A DNA stretch of 35,233 nt from Planctomycetota bacterium (GTDB taxonomy: Bacteria > Planctomycetota > Phycisphaerae > Tepidisphaerales > Tepidisphaeraceae), in contig JAEZED010000092.1 in NCBI GenBank assembly GCA_023417885.1, positions 1-35,233 of the forward strand, in the 5' to 3' direction. This document shows positions 8,529 to 15,639 of the stretch, piece by piece. The translations under genes were made by a program, and so were the position numbers. The notes below the pieces were generated by a model that saw only the letters and a program-made list of their open reading frames with translations, had not been told where the DNA came from and did no database searches. The first letter of the stretch is position 1. Each line of letters begins with the position of its first letter.

Positions 8529-8924
8529 TCATGCCCCCGGCGCCGCGCGGAACGGGATCGGCGCGCCCGACTCGTCCACCGACACCATCGTCAGCGTCGC
8601 CGTCGTCACGGGGACGATCTGCTGCGTGTCGTAGCGCTCCGCCTCCACGTCCACGCGCACCGTCACGCTCTTTGTCCCCAGCCGCGTCGTCGTCGTCCAG
8701 AACGTCACGATGTCCCCCAGGTGCACCGGCGCGGTGAAGTCGATGTGATCCATCGCCGCCGTCACCCAGCGGTGGGCGCCGTGGCTGCGCGCCTCGACGA
8801 AGCCCGCCTGGTCGATGTACGACAGGATCACGCCGCCGAAGATCGTTCCGTAATGGTTCGTGTCGCGCGGCATCGTCACCACGCGAAGGGCGACGCGACG
8901 CTGCTCCTGATCGGCCTCGGGCAT
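8529..8924 (-). CDS. Acyl-CoA thioesterase (hotdog fold, YciA-like)
   Basis: The product is 131 aa. It has the signature of the 4HBT acyl-CoA hydrolase group: LRVVTMPRDTNHYGTIFGGVILSYID (with the conserved Asn, Gly-Gly and catalytic Asp), ARSHGAHRWVTAAMDHIDFTAPVHLGD and a strand segment TRLGTKSVTVRVDVEAE. Such enzymes hydrolyse acyl-CoA to free acid and CoA in the cytoplasm, usually as oligomers. The ATG has no ribosome-binding site. A TAGGAT -10-like hexamer begins 12 nt upstream, so the mRNA may be leaderless. Confidence 0.9.
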   Translation of the reverse strand: MPEADQEQRRVALRVVTMPRDTNHYGTIFGGVILSYIDQAGFVEARSHGAHRWVTAAMDHIDFTAPVHLGDIVTFWTTTTRLGTKSVTVRVDVEAERYDTQQIVPVTTATLTMVSVDESGAPIPFRAAPGA

Positions 8925-8930
8925 GCCGGC

Positions 8931-8936
8931 ATCCTA
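8931..8936 (-). promoter_or_regulatory. Putative -10 box of thioesterase gene
   Basis: On the minus strand TAGGAT starts at 8936, exactly 12 nt before the A of the ATG at 8924. This places +1 at or next to the start codon. Confidence 0.4.
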
Positions 8937-8955
8937 ACCCTCCCCGCGCCCCGCA

Positions 8956-9567
8956 TCACATCGCGGCGAAGTTCGACAGCATCCGCAACCCCACCGCCTG
9001 GCTCTTCTCCGGGTGAAACTGCGCCGCCACCACGTTCCCGCGCCAGACGCTTGCCACCACCGGCCCGCCGTAGTCTGTTACCGCGGCGATGTCCTGCTCC
9101 TCCTCGCAGAGGGCGTGGTAGCCGTGCACGAAGTAGACGCTCGCCCCCTCCGGCAGCCCCGCCAGCAGCGGGGAGGGCCGGCGCACCTCCAGCGTGTTCC
9201 AACCCATGTGCGGCACTTTCAGCCCGAGCCGGGTCGGCGGGCGCAGCGCGACCACCCTGCCGCGCAGCACGCCCAGCCCCCGGTGCTCGCCCCCCTCCTG
9301 GCAGATGTCGAAGAGCATCTGGAGCCCGAGGCAGATCCCCAGGAACGGGCGGCCCGCGTCGATGTGCGCCAGGAGCGCCTCGTCGAGCCCGCGCTGGCGC
9401 AGCTTCGCCAGCGCGTCCCCCGCCGCCCCGACGCCCGGGAGCACGAGGCGGTCGGCCCGCAGCGCCTCGGACGGCTGCTCCACGATGCGCGCGTCGTGCC
9501 CGACAGCGGCGAACGCCTTCTGGACGCTCCGCAGGTTCGCCATGCCGTAGTTGAGGATCGCGAGCAA
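8956..9567 (-). CDS. hisH: Imidazole glycerol phosphate synthase, glutamine amidotransferase subunit HisH
   Basis: HisH hydrolyses glutamine and channels ammonia to HisF in histidine biosynthesis. The product is about 203 aa from TTG 9567, matching the family. Visible motifs are the N-terminal AILNYGMANLRSVQKA, LPGVGAAGDAL, the nucleophile elbow GICLGLQMLF (catalytic Cys), PHMGWNTLEV, YFVHGYHA and the catalytic His/Glu of QFHPEKSQ. The frame is open upstream across a terminator hairpin, so the start must lie after about 9600. TTG 9567 gives the canonical N-terminus, whereas the next ATG (9543) would delete the first strand. No hisF or other his genes are in the window. Confidence 0.93.
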   Translation of the reverse strand: MLAILNYGMANLRSVQKAFAAVGHDARIVEQPSEALRADRLVLPGVGAAGDALAKLRQRGLDEALLAHIDAGRPFLGICLGLQMLFDICQEGGEHRGLGVLRGRVVALRPPTRLGLKVPHMGWNTLEVRRPSPLLAGLPEGASVYFVHGYHALCEEEQDIAAVTDYGGPVVASVWRGNVVAAQFHPEKSQAVGLRMLSNFAAM

Positions 9568-9602
9568 CGTCGTGAGGCCTGCTGGAACCGGTTCGCGCCG
9601 AA

Positions 9603-9632
9603 CGAAAAAACGCCCGCCACTGTAGGCGGGCG
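9603..9632 (-). terminator. Intrinsic terminator after the OmpA-like gene
   Basis: On the minus strand CGCCCGCC (9632-9625) pairs with GGCGGGCG (9618-9611) around a 6-nt loop and is followed by six T residues. It ends the OmpA/LapA transcript and separates it from hisH. Confidence 0.85.
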
Positions 9633-9664
9633 CCGGTTCGGGTCGGTTGCAGGTCGCGGCCGCC

Positions 9665-10342
9665 TCAGCCGTTGGGCTGGACGACGACGATCTCGACGCG
9701 GCGGGACTCCTTCTTGGTGCCCTTGGGGTGGTATTCCCCGTGGCCGACGGTCTCGATGCGCGCCGGCTGGACGCCCTTGCCCTCGAGGAACTTGGTGACG
9801 GAGTAGGCCCGCTGGAGGGAGAGGTCGCGGTTGTCGTTGTAGAGCTTCTTGGTCTTGGAGATCGGATCGGTGTCCGTGTGCCCCTCGATGCGGACGGTCT
9901 TGCCGGCGTAGTCGCGGTTGAGGACCTCCGCGATGCGGGCAAGGGTGGCCTCGGCGCTCTTGTTGATGGCGGTCGAGCCGCTGGCGAAGACGACGTCGCC
10001 GGCGACGCTCATGGACAGATCGCCGCGCGGCGTGATGCCGACGGTGACGTTCTCGCCCATGTCGGGGATGAGGGTGCCGTCGGCCTGCGGGGCGTTGAGC
10101 CGCGCCTGGAGATCGGCGATCATCTTGTCGCGCTCGGCCAGCGCCGACTGGAGGTTGGCGAGCTGAGCCTGGGTGGGCCGGGTCTGCAGCTCGTCGCGCG
10201 AGTCGCTGAGGTGGGCCTGGAGCGACCGGTTCTGCTCGTGCAGAGCGGCGTTCTCCTCGTACATCGAGTTCTGGCAGCCGCCGGCGAGGAACGAAGCCGA
10301 GAGGCCGAGGGCGGCGATTGCGCCGGGGAAGATGCGCTTCAT
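9665..10342 (-). CDS. OmpA/Pal-family peptidoglycan-associated lipoprotein
   Basis: The product is 225 aa. It has a signal peptide with lipobox LAGGC (acylated Cys at about residue 23), a predicted coiled coil rich in Gln/Leu/Ala (about 30-85), and a C-terminal OmpA-like domain. That domain shows VVFASGSTAINKSAEATLARIAEVL-type spacing, the peptidoglycan-binding signature VRIEGHTDTDPI, NRDLSLQRAYSV and the closing GHGEYHP with RRVEIVV. The protein probably links an outer or cytoplasmic membrane lipid anchor to the wall. An AAAGGAG ribosome-binding site stands 8 nt before ATG 10342. The LapA-domain gene lies upstream on the same strand. Confidence 0.92.
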   Translation of the reverse strand: MKRIFPGAIAALGLSASFLAGGCQNSMYEENAALHEQNRSLQAHLSDSRDELQTRPTQAQLANLQSALAERDKMIADLQARLNAPQADGTLIPDMGENVTVGITPRGDLSMSVAGDVVFASGSTAINKSAEATLARIAEVLNRDYAGKTVRIEGHTDTDPISKTKKLYNDNRDLSLQRAYSVTKFLEGKGVQPARIETVGHGEYHPKGTKKESRRVEIVVVQPNG

Positions 10343-10541
10343 GAGTTCGACTCCTTTCGAGTGACGCGCAAGCGCGCAGGCCTGGAAGGACGCTGCGCGA
10401 CCGGCCCCATCCATCTGGACGCCGGCGGCCCGGCCGTTCCACGGCCGGGGAGTTCGGGTTGTGCCCGAGAGGATACCCGTCCCCGCCCGCCACGCAAGTC
10501 CGCGGGAGGCGAAATCGCGACAACCCGTCGCCGCCTTCTGG

Positions 10542-10880
10542 CTACTGCGACTCTCGCGTCCGGAGGGAGCCGGCCTTGGTGCGCATGTCGGCGATCTCGC
10601 GTTCCAGGCGGGCCGTGCGGTTGCGTTCGCTGACGGTGCGCATCTGCGCCACGGTGTTCCAGACCATTCGTGCGAGCACGGTCATCATGGCGCCGAGCAC
10701 GAACGCCCCGAGCAGGGCGATGAGCACGTTGACGCGGGGATTGGTGTTGAAGAAGAGCCAGACGTCGATCTGCTCGTCGCTGTTGTTCCAGACGAACAGC
10801 AGCGTGTAGAGCACGACCAACCCCAGCAGGATGATCTTCGTCCAGATCCGGACCTTCAGGATCACGTCGGGTATGGCCAT
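10542..10880 (-). CDS. LapA-domain (DUF1049) inner membrane protein
   Basis: The product is 112 aa. Two membrane helices (about residues 13-33 and 47-70) flank a short loop with the DUF1049/LapA pattern VWNNSDEQIDVWLFF. A C-terminal basic coiled-coil region (about 78-108) follows. LapA/LapB-type proteins take part in envelope assembly, including LPS regulation in proteobacteria; the role here is not established. The start is ATG 10880, since the longer frame upstream runs into inserted Rhs debris. A TACGAT -10-like box begins 14 nt before the ATG. Confidence 0.82.
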   Translation of the reverse strand: MAIPDVILKVRIWTKIILLGLVVLYTLLFVWNNSDEQIDVWLFFNTNPRVNVLIALLGAFVLGAMMTVLARMVWNTVAQMRTVSERNRTARLEREIADMRTKAGSLRTRESQ

Positions 10881-10888
10881 CGGCCCCC

Positions 10889-10894
10889 ATCGTA
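10889..10894 (-). promoter_or_regulatory. Putative -10 box of LapA-domain gene
   Basis: TACGAT on the minus strand begins 14 nt before the ATG at 10880 and only a few bases from the left edge of the Rhs debris (10903). The island therefore ends almost exactly at this promoter. Confidence 0.4.
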
Positions 10895-10902
10895 GCGACC
10901 CG

Positions 10903-11121
10903 TCCGCCAACTGGCAGGTGCTGGAGGAGCGCGACGCCACGACGGGCAAGACACAGGCCCAGTACGTCTGGAGCCCGGTGTACATGGACGCGATGCTCCT
11001 GGTGACGTTGAAGTTCGCGTCGTGCAGCACGTACACGCGCTCCGATCCGCCGGCATCTCTCACGTCCCCGTCGCCGTCGGTATCCCGGTCGCGCAGTTCC
11101 TGGCCGTGGTGGCCCTGTATG
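10903..11121 (+). pseudogene. Rhs core fragment with an internal 95-bp inversion
   Basis: Bases 10903-11001 closely match 14316-14414 of the downstream Rhs gene (SANWQVLEERDA...YVWSPVY). Bases 11002-11096 match the reverse complement of 14412-14506 (the part encoding RDRDTDGDGDVRDAGG...NFNVT). After about 18 unrelated bases, GGCCCTG, the sequence that follows 14506 in the intact copy, reappears at about 11115. The fragment is not translatable as Rhs and has no neighbouring shell sequence. It is a broken, partly flipped copy marking the left edge of the island. Confidence 0.85.
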
Positions 11122-11244
11122 TAGCGTTCATTGCATTCGTGCGTATGGGTATTAGAATGCGCTGAGGGAGAGGAGGACGTTCGCAAATCGAACCACAGTG
11201 GCCGGACGATGGGTGGCGCCACGCATCCCGAGTACATATCGAGC
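11122..11244. other. Gap within Rhs island, no gene recognised
   Basis: The stretch between the flipped Rhs fragment and the small membrane protein gene has lower GC than the surrounding core genes. I recognise no promoter, RNA or coding signal in it. Confidence 0.4.
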
Positions 11245-11556
11245 ATGCGCTTGAGGACTTATTCACTGGCCGTTAAATTCCGTAGGGACGGCTCATCGAT
11301 CGCTCATGTCACTGCCGGGCGCGACCTGACGTTTATGGAAGGGCTTATTCTGGCGCTCCTCACGTTCGCCGCGGCCATGATTCTGATTGGCCGCGCTTTG
11401 AATTTGCCATGGCTTGCTTTGGTAGGCGAGTCGATCTGGGGTCTCTTCATGGCTATCGGCATACTAGTATTTGTGGCCGTATGGGTAGCCTCAGGATACG
11501 AGCATTTGCGTCGACGCCAGGAGCGGTCTGAAAGAAGCAACGGGAAGGACGATTAG
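11245..11556 (+). CDS. Small two-helix membrane protein, possible immunity protein
   Basis: The product is 103 aa from ATG 11245 (73 aa if ATG 11335 is used). Two strongly hydrophobic helices, about residues 32-52 and 57-80, are followed by a charged Arg/Glu/Lys tail. No family is recognised. GC content and codon use are lower than in the core genes, as for other island cargo. Multi-pass membrane proteins are common among immunity proteins of Rhs and contact-dependent toxins, and this gene sits between Rhs debris and a toxin-like gene. That function is inference from position only. No clear ribosome-binding site supports either start. Confidence 0.5.
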   Translation: MRLRTYSLAVKFRRDGSSIAHVTAGRDLTFMEGLILALLTFAAAMILIGRALNLPWLALVGESIWGLFMAIGILVFVAVWVASGYEHLRRRQERSERSNGKDD

Positions 11557-11591
11557 GTTGGACTGCTCGCGTCGGCGGCGAAGGAGGGGGT

Positions 11592-12299
11592 GTGCGCGGC
11601 GGCCAGCAGGGGGGCGGCACGTGCTGCACGACGCCGGCTCGCCGCAAACGTTCGACGAGCTTCGCGCGCAGCTTAGCGATCCTAGGTCAGTACGACGCCA
11701 TGCGCCGCGAGATGTGGGAACGTCACGCGCAGCTCGCAGATCGTCACAAGGATTCCAACGACCCCGCGCAACGCGAGCGACTGCGTGCGGCGATGGAGGC
11801 GCTCGTTGAGGGCCATCTTGACCGACCGCAGCCGGACAACGGTGGTGACGGTGACGATGGTTTCCTCGATGGGCTGCTCGACGCGCTCGGTAAAGTATGG
11901 AACTTCGTGCCCAACACTGCTATTGGTTTGGTCTACACAGTCGCAGGTGTTTTCGTGGACATCGTCAACGGTGATGGGATCGCGATTCGCCTCAGGATTG
12001 CGAACAACGCATTGGAGGTGCTCAACCACCCGCTCTTTGATCCGAACGGGTTGGGACTCACCTTGGGTAACACGATACATTATCCAAACGATCCGACAGA
12101 GGACACGCGGAGGCACGAACGACTCCACACGATACAGTATCAGATTCTTGGGCCATTCCTTCTGCCTCTCTATGGTCTCGGGGCACTTTTGACGCGTCTC
12201 AGGGGATTTAATCCGATTGGTCCTGAGCACCCCTTGGAAGACGGGCCGCATAACCATGGTAGCGTGGCCGCGTTGAACCAATTAGGCAGAGATCAATGA
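11592..12299 (+). CDS. Rhs-island C-terminal toxin-like protein with HExxH motif
   Basis: The product is 235 aa. A low-complexity N-terminus and a charged linker (about residues 37-90, containing EALVEGHLDRPQPD) lead into a hydrophobic domain. That domain carries HERLHTIQYQILGPFLLPLY; residues 175-179 form H-E-R-L-H. HExxH is the zinc-binding signature of metallopeptidases, and the HExxHxxQ...GP...LPLYGL context resembles a family of HE[YH]GH-Q proteins often found near membranes. Activity is inferred. The GTG start has a strong AAGGAGG ribosome-binding site 4-5 nt upstream; ATG 11700 is the alternative. The stop overlaps the next ATG (ATGA), coupling it to a putative immunity lipoprotein. 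No Rhs core is fused upstream, so it looks like a displaced toxin tip. Confidence 0.6.
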   Translation: MRGGQQGGGTCCTTPARRKRSTSFARSLAILGQYDAMRREMWERHAQLADRHKDSNDPAQRERLRAAMEALVEGHLDRPQPDNGGDGDDGFLDGLLDALGKVWNFVPNTAIGLVYTVAGVFVDIVNGDGIAIRLRIANNALEVLNHPLFDPNGLGLTLGNTIHYPNDPTEDTRRHERLHTIQYQILGPFLLPLYGLGALLTRLRGFNPIGPEHPLEDGPHNHGSVAALNQLGRDQ

Positions 12300-12712
12300 G
12301 AGCATTTCGTTCATCCATATGGCTCGTTTGCGCAGTAGCGATCTGCTTGTCCGCTTGCGGCGGATGCACACGGATCCTGTTCGCAGTCTTGCATAATGAT
12401 ATACAGGGGCAAAACCTAGAGGTGCAAACAGAAGGGCATTCCTATTGGTTGGAGCCAGGAAAGAGGATAGAGTTTCGTTACAACACAACAGATAAACCGT
12501 TCGTCATTATTAGAAACGGAGAGGTACGAGCCTATGATCGACCCATGCCGCCGTCAGAGGGAATAAACTCACGGGCAGCTCGACCTTTGCGTATTTACCT
12601 CTCAATCGGTGATGACGGACTGATATACCTGCTTGAGCCCTACGCAGCATCGGATTACATTCGACCACTTGTTCCACAACCGCGAGGATTCCCATTACGA
12701 GGCGTTAATTAA
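12296..12712 (+). CDS. Putative immunity lipoprotein
   Basis: The product is 138 aa. A signal peptide ends in the lipobox-like LSACGG, predicting a lipid-anchored extracytoplasmic protein. The mature part is beta-rich (EVQTEGHSYWLEPGKRIEFRYN..., LRIYLSIGDDGLIYLLEP). No family is recognised. Its ATG overlaps the stop of the HExxH toxin-like gene by ATGA, the usual sign of a toxin-immunity pair. Base composition is clearly lower in GC than the flanking core genome, consistent with transfer. The immunity role is inference from coupling and location. Confidence 0.55.
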   Translation: MRAFRSSIWLVCAVAICLSACGGCTRILFAVLHNDIQGQNLEVQTEGHSYWLEPGKRIEFRYNTTDKPFVIIRNGEVRAYDRPMPPSEGINSRAARPLRIYLSIGDDGLIYLLEPYAASDYIRPLVPQPRGFPLRGVN

Positions 12713-12721
12713 GAAGGCAAC

Positions 12722-12935
12722 GCAATGCGTAAAGAGATGCAACGAGAGTTGGAGGCAGGGGTGGATCGAAGACTCGGCGGACGCGAAGAGGCTTTGGTTC
12801 TTGAAGTTCTAATGGCAGGAGAGTCCGCGTGCGGCGATGGAGGCCCAGCAGGTCCCCGATTCGGGTTCCGTCATCGTGATCGACTGGCGGCTCCGGTCGG
12901 TCAAGATGGCCATCAACAAGCGCCTTTGTACATCC
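12722..12935. pseudogene. Degenerate toxin-linker fragment with inverted segment
   Basis: On the plus strand an 18-base match to 11782-11799 (ending GATGGAGGC at 12844) is followed by flipped DNA. Bases 12888-12923 are the reverse complement of 11799-11834 with 33 of 36 bases matching. Read on the minus strand it encodes ALVDGHLDRPEPP, corresponding to ALVEGHLDRPQPD of the HExxH gene. No open frame spans the piece sensibly in either direction. It is a broken, partly inverted relative of the upstream toxin linker. Confidence 0.6.
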
Positions 12936-13345
12936 CTCTGAAAAGTTTTTTGGCTTTGGACTCAGCTTCGTGACGAGCTTCCTGTACCGCCCGGTACCGA
13001 ATGTAGATCGCTTCCACCAGCCATCAACCTGCTCGAATGGGGTCCGACATACTACGGAGTTCCATTTCCTGGACTCCCGCCGAGGACCGGTTACAGATCC
13101 ATGTCGCATGAGGAGGCTCATTCGCATGCACCATCACCCTCACGCCCGCGCCGGCGGCGGCGGGAGGGCCGGCGGCACCCCCGGTGGGGACGGTCAAGAA
13201 GAAGGGTCGGCCGTGGTATTGGTTCTGGTGAAAGAGGCAAGCGAATGTCGCTACTCCCGGCAGCCCACTGCACACACTGGTGACCAACACGGTTACGGAC
13301 CTGCGGAAGCGCGGAATCGTCAAGTAGATCGAGGGTAGAGAACGC
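12936..13345. other. Degenerate cassette DNA upstream of Imm11-like gene
   Basis: About 410 bases with no convincing gene. Short frames exist on both strands, including a plus-strand frame ending in a basic, aromatic tail (KKKGRPWYWFW) just before 13222. None has a domain I recognise or a credible start. It probably contains the eroded end of the toxin that belonged to the immunity gene at 13346. Confidence 0.45.
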
Positions 13346-13930
13346 ATGAAGTACTTCAAGATTACGGAGCAAAGCGAGGACGATCCACCGCGGTGGCAAC
13401 TCAATCCGCTGCTACTACCCGACGGCGGGAAGATCATTCCCGGCGTGCTCGCGGACAACGCGGAGACATATGCGTTCGACCAGCCACTACGAGCCGGTAT
13501 ATGGAGCGAGTGGCCGGGGCGGCGGGTGAGCTTCACGTTCGCCGTCTTCAGCATCCCGATTCTTAGCGAGGAGCTCGCGCTAGCCGTGGCCCGGTTGTGT
13601 CCCAACGACGTGCAGTTGTTCCCGGTAACAATTCAGAACGTGGGCGAACCTCACTACGTGCTGAACGTGTTCCGATCGATGCCGTGTGTGGACGAGACGC
13701 GGACGATCATTCAACGCTGGACCAAGGAGGATGCCGAAGGCGTGGGCGAGCCGGGAAAGGCGGGAAGTTACCGCATGGTGATCGGTTTGCACATCGATCC
13801 ATCGAAAGTCGGTGACGCAAAGATTTTACGCCCCTCCGAATGGCCGATCGCGCTTGTCTGCTCGGAAGAAGTACGCGACCTGTTGGAGCGCCACGAGGTG
13901 ACAGGCGTGAGCTTCGTTCCAGTTACGTAA
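13346..13930 (+). CDS. Imm11 (DUF1629)-like immunity protein
   Basis: The product is 194 aa, soluble, with no signal peptide. The pattern PNDVQLFPVTIQNVGEPHYVLNVFRSMPCVDE, then ILRPSEWPIALVCSEEVRDLLERHEVTGVSFVPV, resembles the DUF1629/Imm11 family of immunity proteins found downstream of polymorphic toxins. Family assignment is from memory of the pattern, not a search. The cognate toxin is not intact: only eroded DNA lies upstream. It may therefore be an orphan immunity gene that protects against siblings. The next Rhs fragment begins about 235 nt downstream. Confidence 0.6.
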   Translation: MKYFKITEQSEDDPPRWQLNPLLLPDGGKIIPGVLADNAETYAFDQPLRAGIWSEWPGRRVSFTFAVFSIPILSEELALAVARLCPNDVQLFPVTIQNVGEPHYVLNVFRSMPCVDETRTIIQRWTKEDAEGVGEPGKAGSYRMVIGLHIDPSKVGDAKILRPSEWPIALVCSEEVRDLLERHEVTGVSFVPVT

Positions 13931-13986
13931 GGCGGGATGTACGGTGGGCGGCGGAGGCCGGCCAAGCCCTTGCCGCATCGGGCTGT

Positions 13987-14000
13987 TGCTCTTTGACAAC
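13987..14000 (+). promoter_or_regulatory. boxA-like antitermination motif upstream of Rhs fragment
   Basis: TGCTCTTTGACAAC differs from the Escherichia coli boxA consensus TGCTCTTTAACA at one of its twelve positions. boxA recruits NusB/S10 and suppresses Rho termination on rRNA and some other long transcripts. Whether it works here is unknown; a TTGACA -35 hexamer is embedded in it, which is an alternative reading. Confidence 0.3.
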
Positions 14001-14106
14001 TTTAACTGACAACTCAGGCTGCCTGGCCTCGTTCGTCTCGACGGAGACCCGTCGCCACGTTGAGCCGCCGCGGGACGGTCGGCCGGGGGCGGTACGATTG
14101 GATGTG

Positions 14107-14131
14107 CCGCCGGGATCGGGTTCCCCGGCGG
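14107..14131 (+). other. Inverted repeat upstream of Rhs tip
   Basis: CCGCCGGG and CCCGGCGG flank a 9-nt loop, 35 nt before the ATG of the Rhs fragment. There is no T tract, so it is not a typical terminator. It could be a recombination or structure signal or chance in GC-rich DNA. Confidence 0.35.
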
Positions 14132-14165
14132 CGGGTGGCGGCAACTGGAAGAACGTCACCGCGAG

Positions 14166-15605
14166 ATGACGACCGACGAGGGCGGCAACACGCTGGTCTG
14201 GGACGCTTGGGGCCGGCTGGTCCGCGTGTCCGACTCGGCCAGCCAGGTCATCGGCAGCTACGAGTACGACGCCCTCTACCGCCGCATCGGCCAGAACGGC
14301 AGCCAGCTCATCTACTCCGCCAACTGGCAGGTGCTGGAGGAGCGCGACGCCGCCACGGGCAAGACGCAGGCTCAGTACGTCTGGAGCCCGGTGTACGTCG
14401 ATGCCATGATCCTGCGCGACCGGGACACCGACGGCGACGGGGACGTGAGAGACGCCGGCGGCGGCGAGCGCGTGTACGTGCTGCACGACGCCAACTTCAA
14501 CGTCACGGCCCTGACCGACGCCTCGGGCAACGTGATCGAGCGGTTCGTGTATGATCCGTACGGCATGCGGATGGTGCTCGATGCCAACTGGACGGCGGAC
14601 GCCGACGGCGAGAGCGATGTCGCGTTCGTCCACGGCCACCAGGGGCTGCGGTACAACTCCGCCACCGACCTCTACGACAGCCGCCTGCGGCCGTACGACC
14701 CGGCGCTGGGCCGCTTCGCCAGCCAGGACCCGCTGGGATACATCGACGGGGCCAACCGGTACCAGGCGTACGGCGGCGGGCCGGGGAATCATGTCGATCC
14801 GCTGGGCCTGAGCTACGGGGACATCGCCGGGTTCGCGCCGGCGTTCGGTGATTTTGGCCCATGGGCTCCTGCCGACCAGACGCTCGTGGCTCCGGCGGGG
14901 GTTGCAGGAACCGGGGAGACGGTGCTGATCGACTACGAGGAATCGGATGATGCGGACCCGAAGGATAACGTTCCCGCCCCGGGCGTTCAGGGCAGCAGCG
15001 TCGACATCGGCATCGTGCCCGATCCGGCGGCCAAGAGAAAGGCCGAAGGTGTTACGGATTGGGCATTATTCTCGTCCCGGTGGTATTCATACGTCGTTGG
15101 TGATTCTTGGACGCTCAAGGTCACCGGCGTGTACGACATGGTGGATAAGCTTATCGAGGCAGTCAAGACGCGGCGCGAGGTACTTAAAAGCGATAAGGTG
15201 TATCTGACGAGGATTGTGGTTCGAGCGCATGGGAACGTCGGCTCGGTAACGCTTGGATACGTAGAAAGAGATGGGCGACTTGTCCAGGTGGGGCTCACAC
15301 GCGACATGATTGACCCTGCGAGCGAGCACTACAATCCAAAGGTTGTGGAAAAACTGCGGGAGCTGAGACCGTACCTTGGCCGCGACGCCGAACTAGTCCT
15401 TTGGAGTTGCCACACGGGTGCCGACGAACGCTTTCTCCAGCTTCTCGCTGACATTCTTGGAATTTCTGTGGTTGGCACTACCGACGACACAGATAAGGCC
15501 CTCGCCAACTTAGCGAACCCCTTCACCGATCTTTGGAACCGCCGTTACCCTGGCGGGCCGTTGCCGCCTGTCACTGAGACTGACCCCGATCGTAAGAAGG
15601 ATTGA
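14166..15605 (+). CDS. 5'-truncated Rhs core tip with caspase-fold-like C-terminal domain
   Basis: The product is 479 aa. Residues 1-220 are the tail of an Rhs/YD-repeat protein: GSYEYDALYRRIGQNG, the RHS-associated core DSRLRPYDPALGRFASQDPLGYIDG, and the HVDPLGL cleavage motif. A linker (SYGDIAGFAPAFGDFG...) shared with the next Rhs fragment follows. The unique C-terminal domain (about 285-479) has IVVRAHGNVGSVTLG (His355), LVLWSCHTGADERFLQLLADILGISVVG (Cys415) and a basic tail. This His...Cys pattern resembles the DUF4347/clan CD caspase-like fold. Complete Rhs proteins exceed 1000 residues, so the shell is missing and the ATG may be fortuitous. It is probably a silent donor tip. The gene at 15640 is the likely immunity partner. 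Confidence 0.75.
   Translation: MTTDEGGNTLVWDAWGRLVRVSDSASQVIGSYEYDALYRRIGQNGSQLIYSANWQVLEERDAATGKTQAQYVWSPVYVDAMILRDRDTDGDGDVRDAGGGERVYVLHDANFNVTALTDASGNVIERFVYDPYGMRMVLDANWTADADGESDVAFVHGHQGLRYNSATDLYDSRLRPYDPALGRFASQDPLGYIDGANRYQAYGGGPGNHVDPLGLSYGDIAGFAPAFGDFGPWAPADQTLVAPAGVAGTGETVLIDYEESDDADPKDNVPAPGVQGSSVDIGIVPDPAAKRKAEGVTDWALFSSRWYSYVVGDSWTLKVTGVYDMVDKLIEAVKTRREVLKSDKVYLTRIVVRAHGNVGSVTLGYVERDGRLVQVGLTRDMIDPASEHYNPKVVEKLRELRPYLGRDAELVLWSCHTGADERFLQLLADILGISVVGTTDDTDKALANLANPFTDLWNRRYPGGPLPPVTETDPDRKKD
14499..14900 (+). repeat. Rhs core-tip direct repeat, copy 1
   Basis: About 400 bases encoding NVTALTDASGNVIER... through DQTLVAPA are nearly identical to 16144-16545, in the same orientation and 1645 bases apart. 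Divergence begins sharply after the shared linker, where the toxin domains start. Confidence 0.9.
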
Positions 15606-15639
15606 AGCCAGTTAGGGTCCACCCATCGAACACGTCGCG

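Noticed and set aside
10542..11246. 234-residue LapA protein extended into RDRDTDGDGDVRD... sequence
   Set aside because: The extension is flipped Rhs debris read on the minus strand. The genuine LapA protein begins at 10880.
12705..13127. 140-residue minus-strand gene
   Set aside because: Only the ALVDGHLDRPEPP part has a relative (inverted linker debris). There is no start signal and no complete domain.
13993..13998. TTGACA as a -35 element for the Rhs fragment
   Set aside because: No acceptable -10 hexamer lies 16-18 nt downstream; the boxA-like reading is at least as good.
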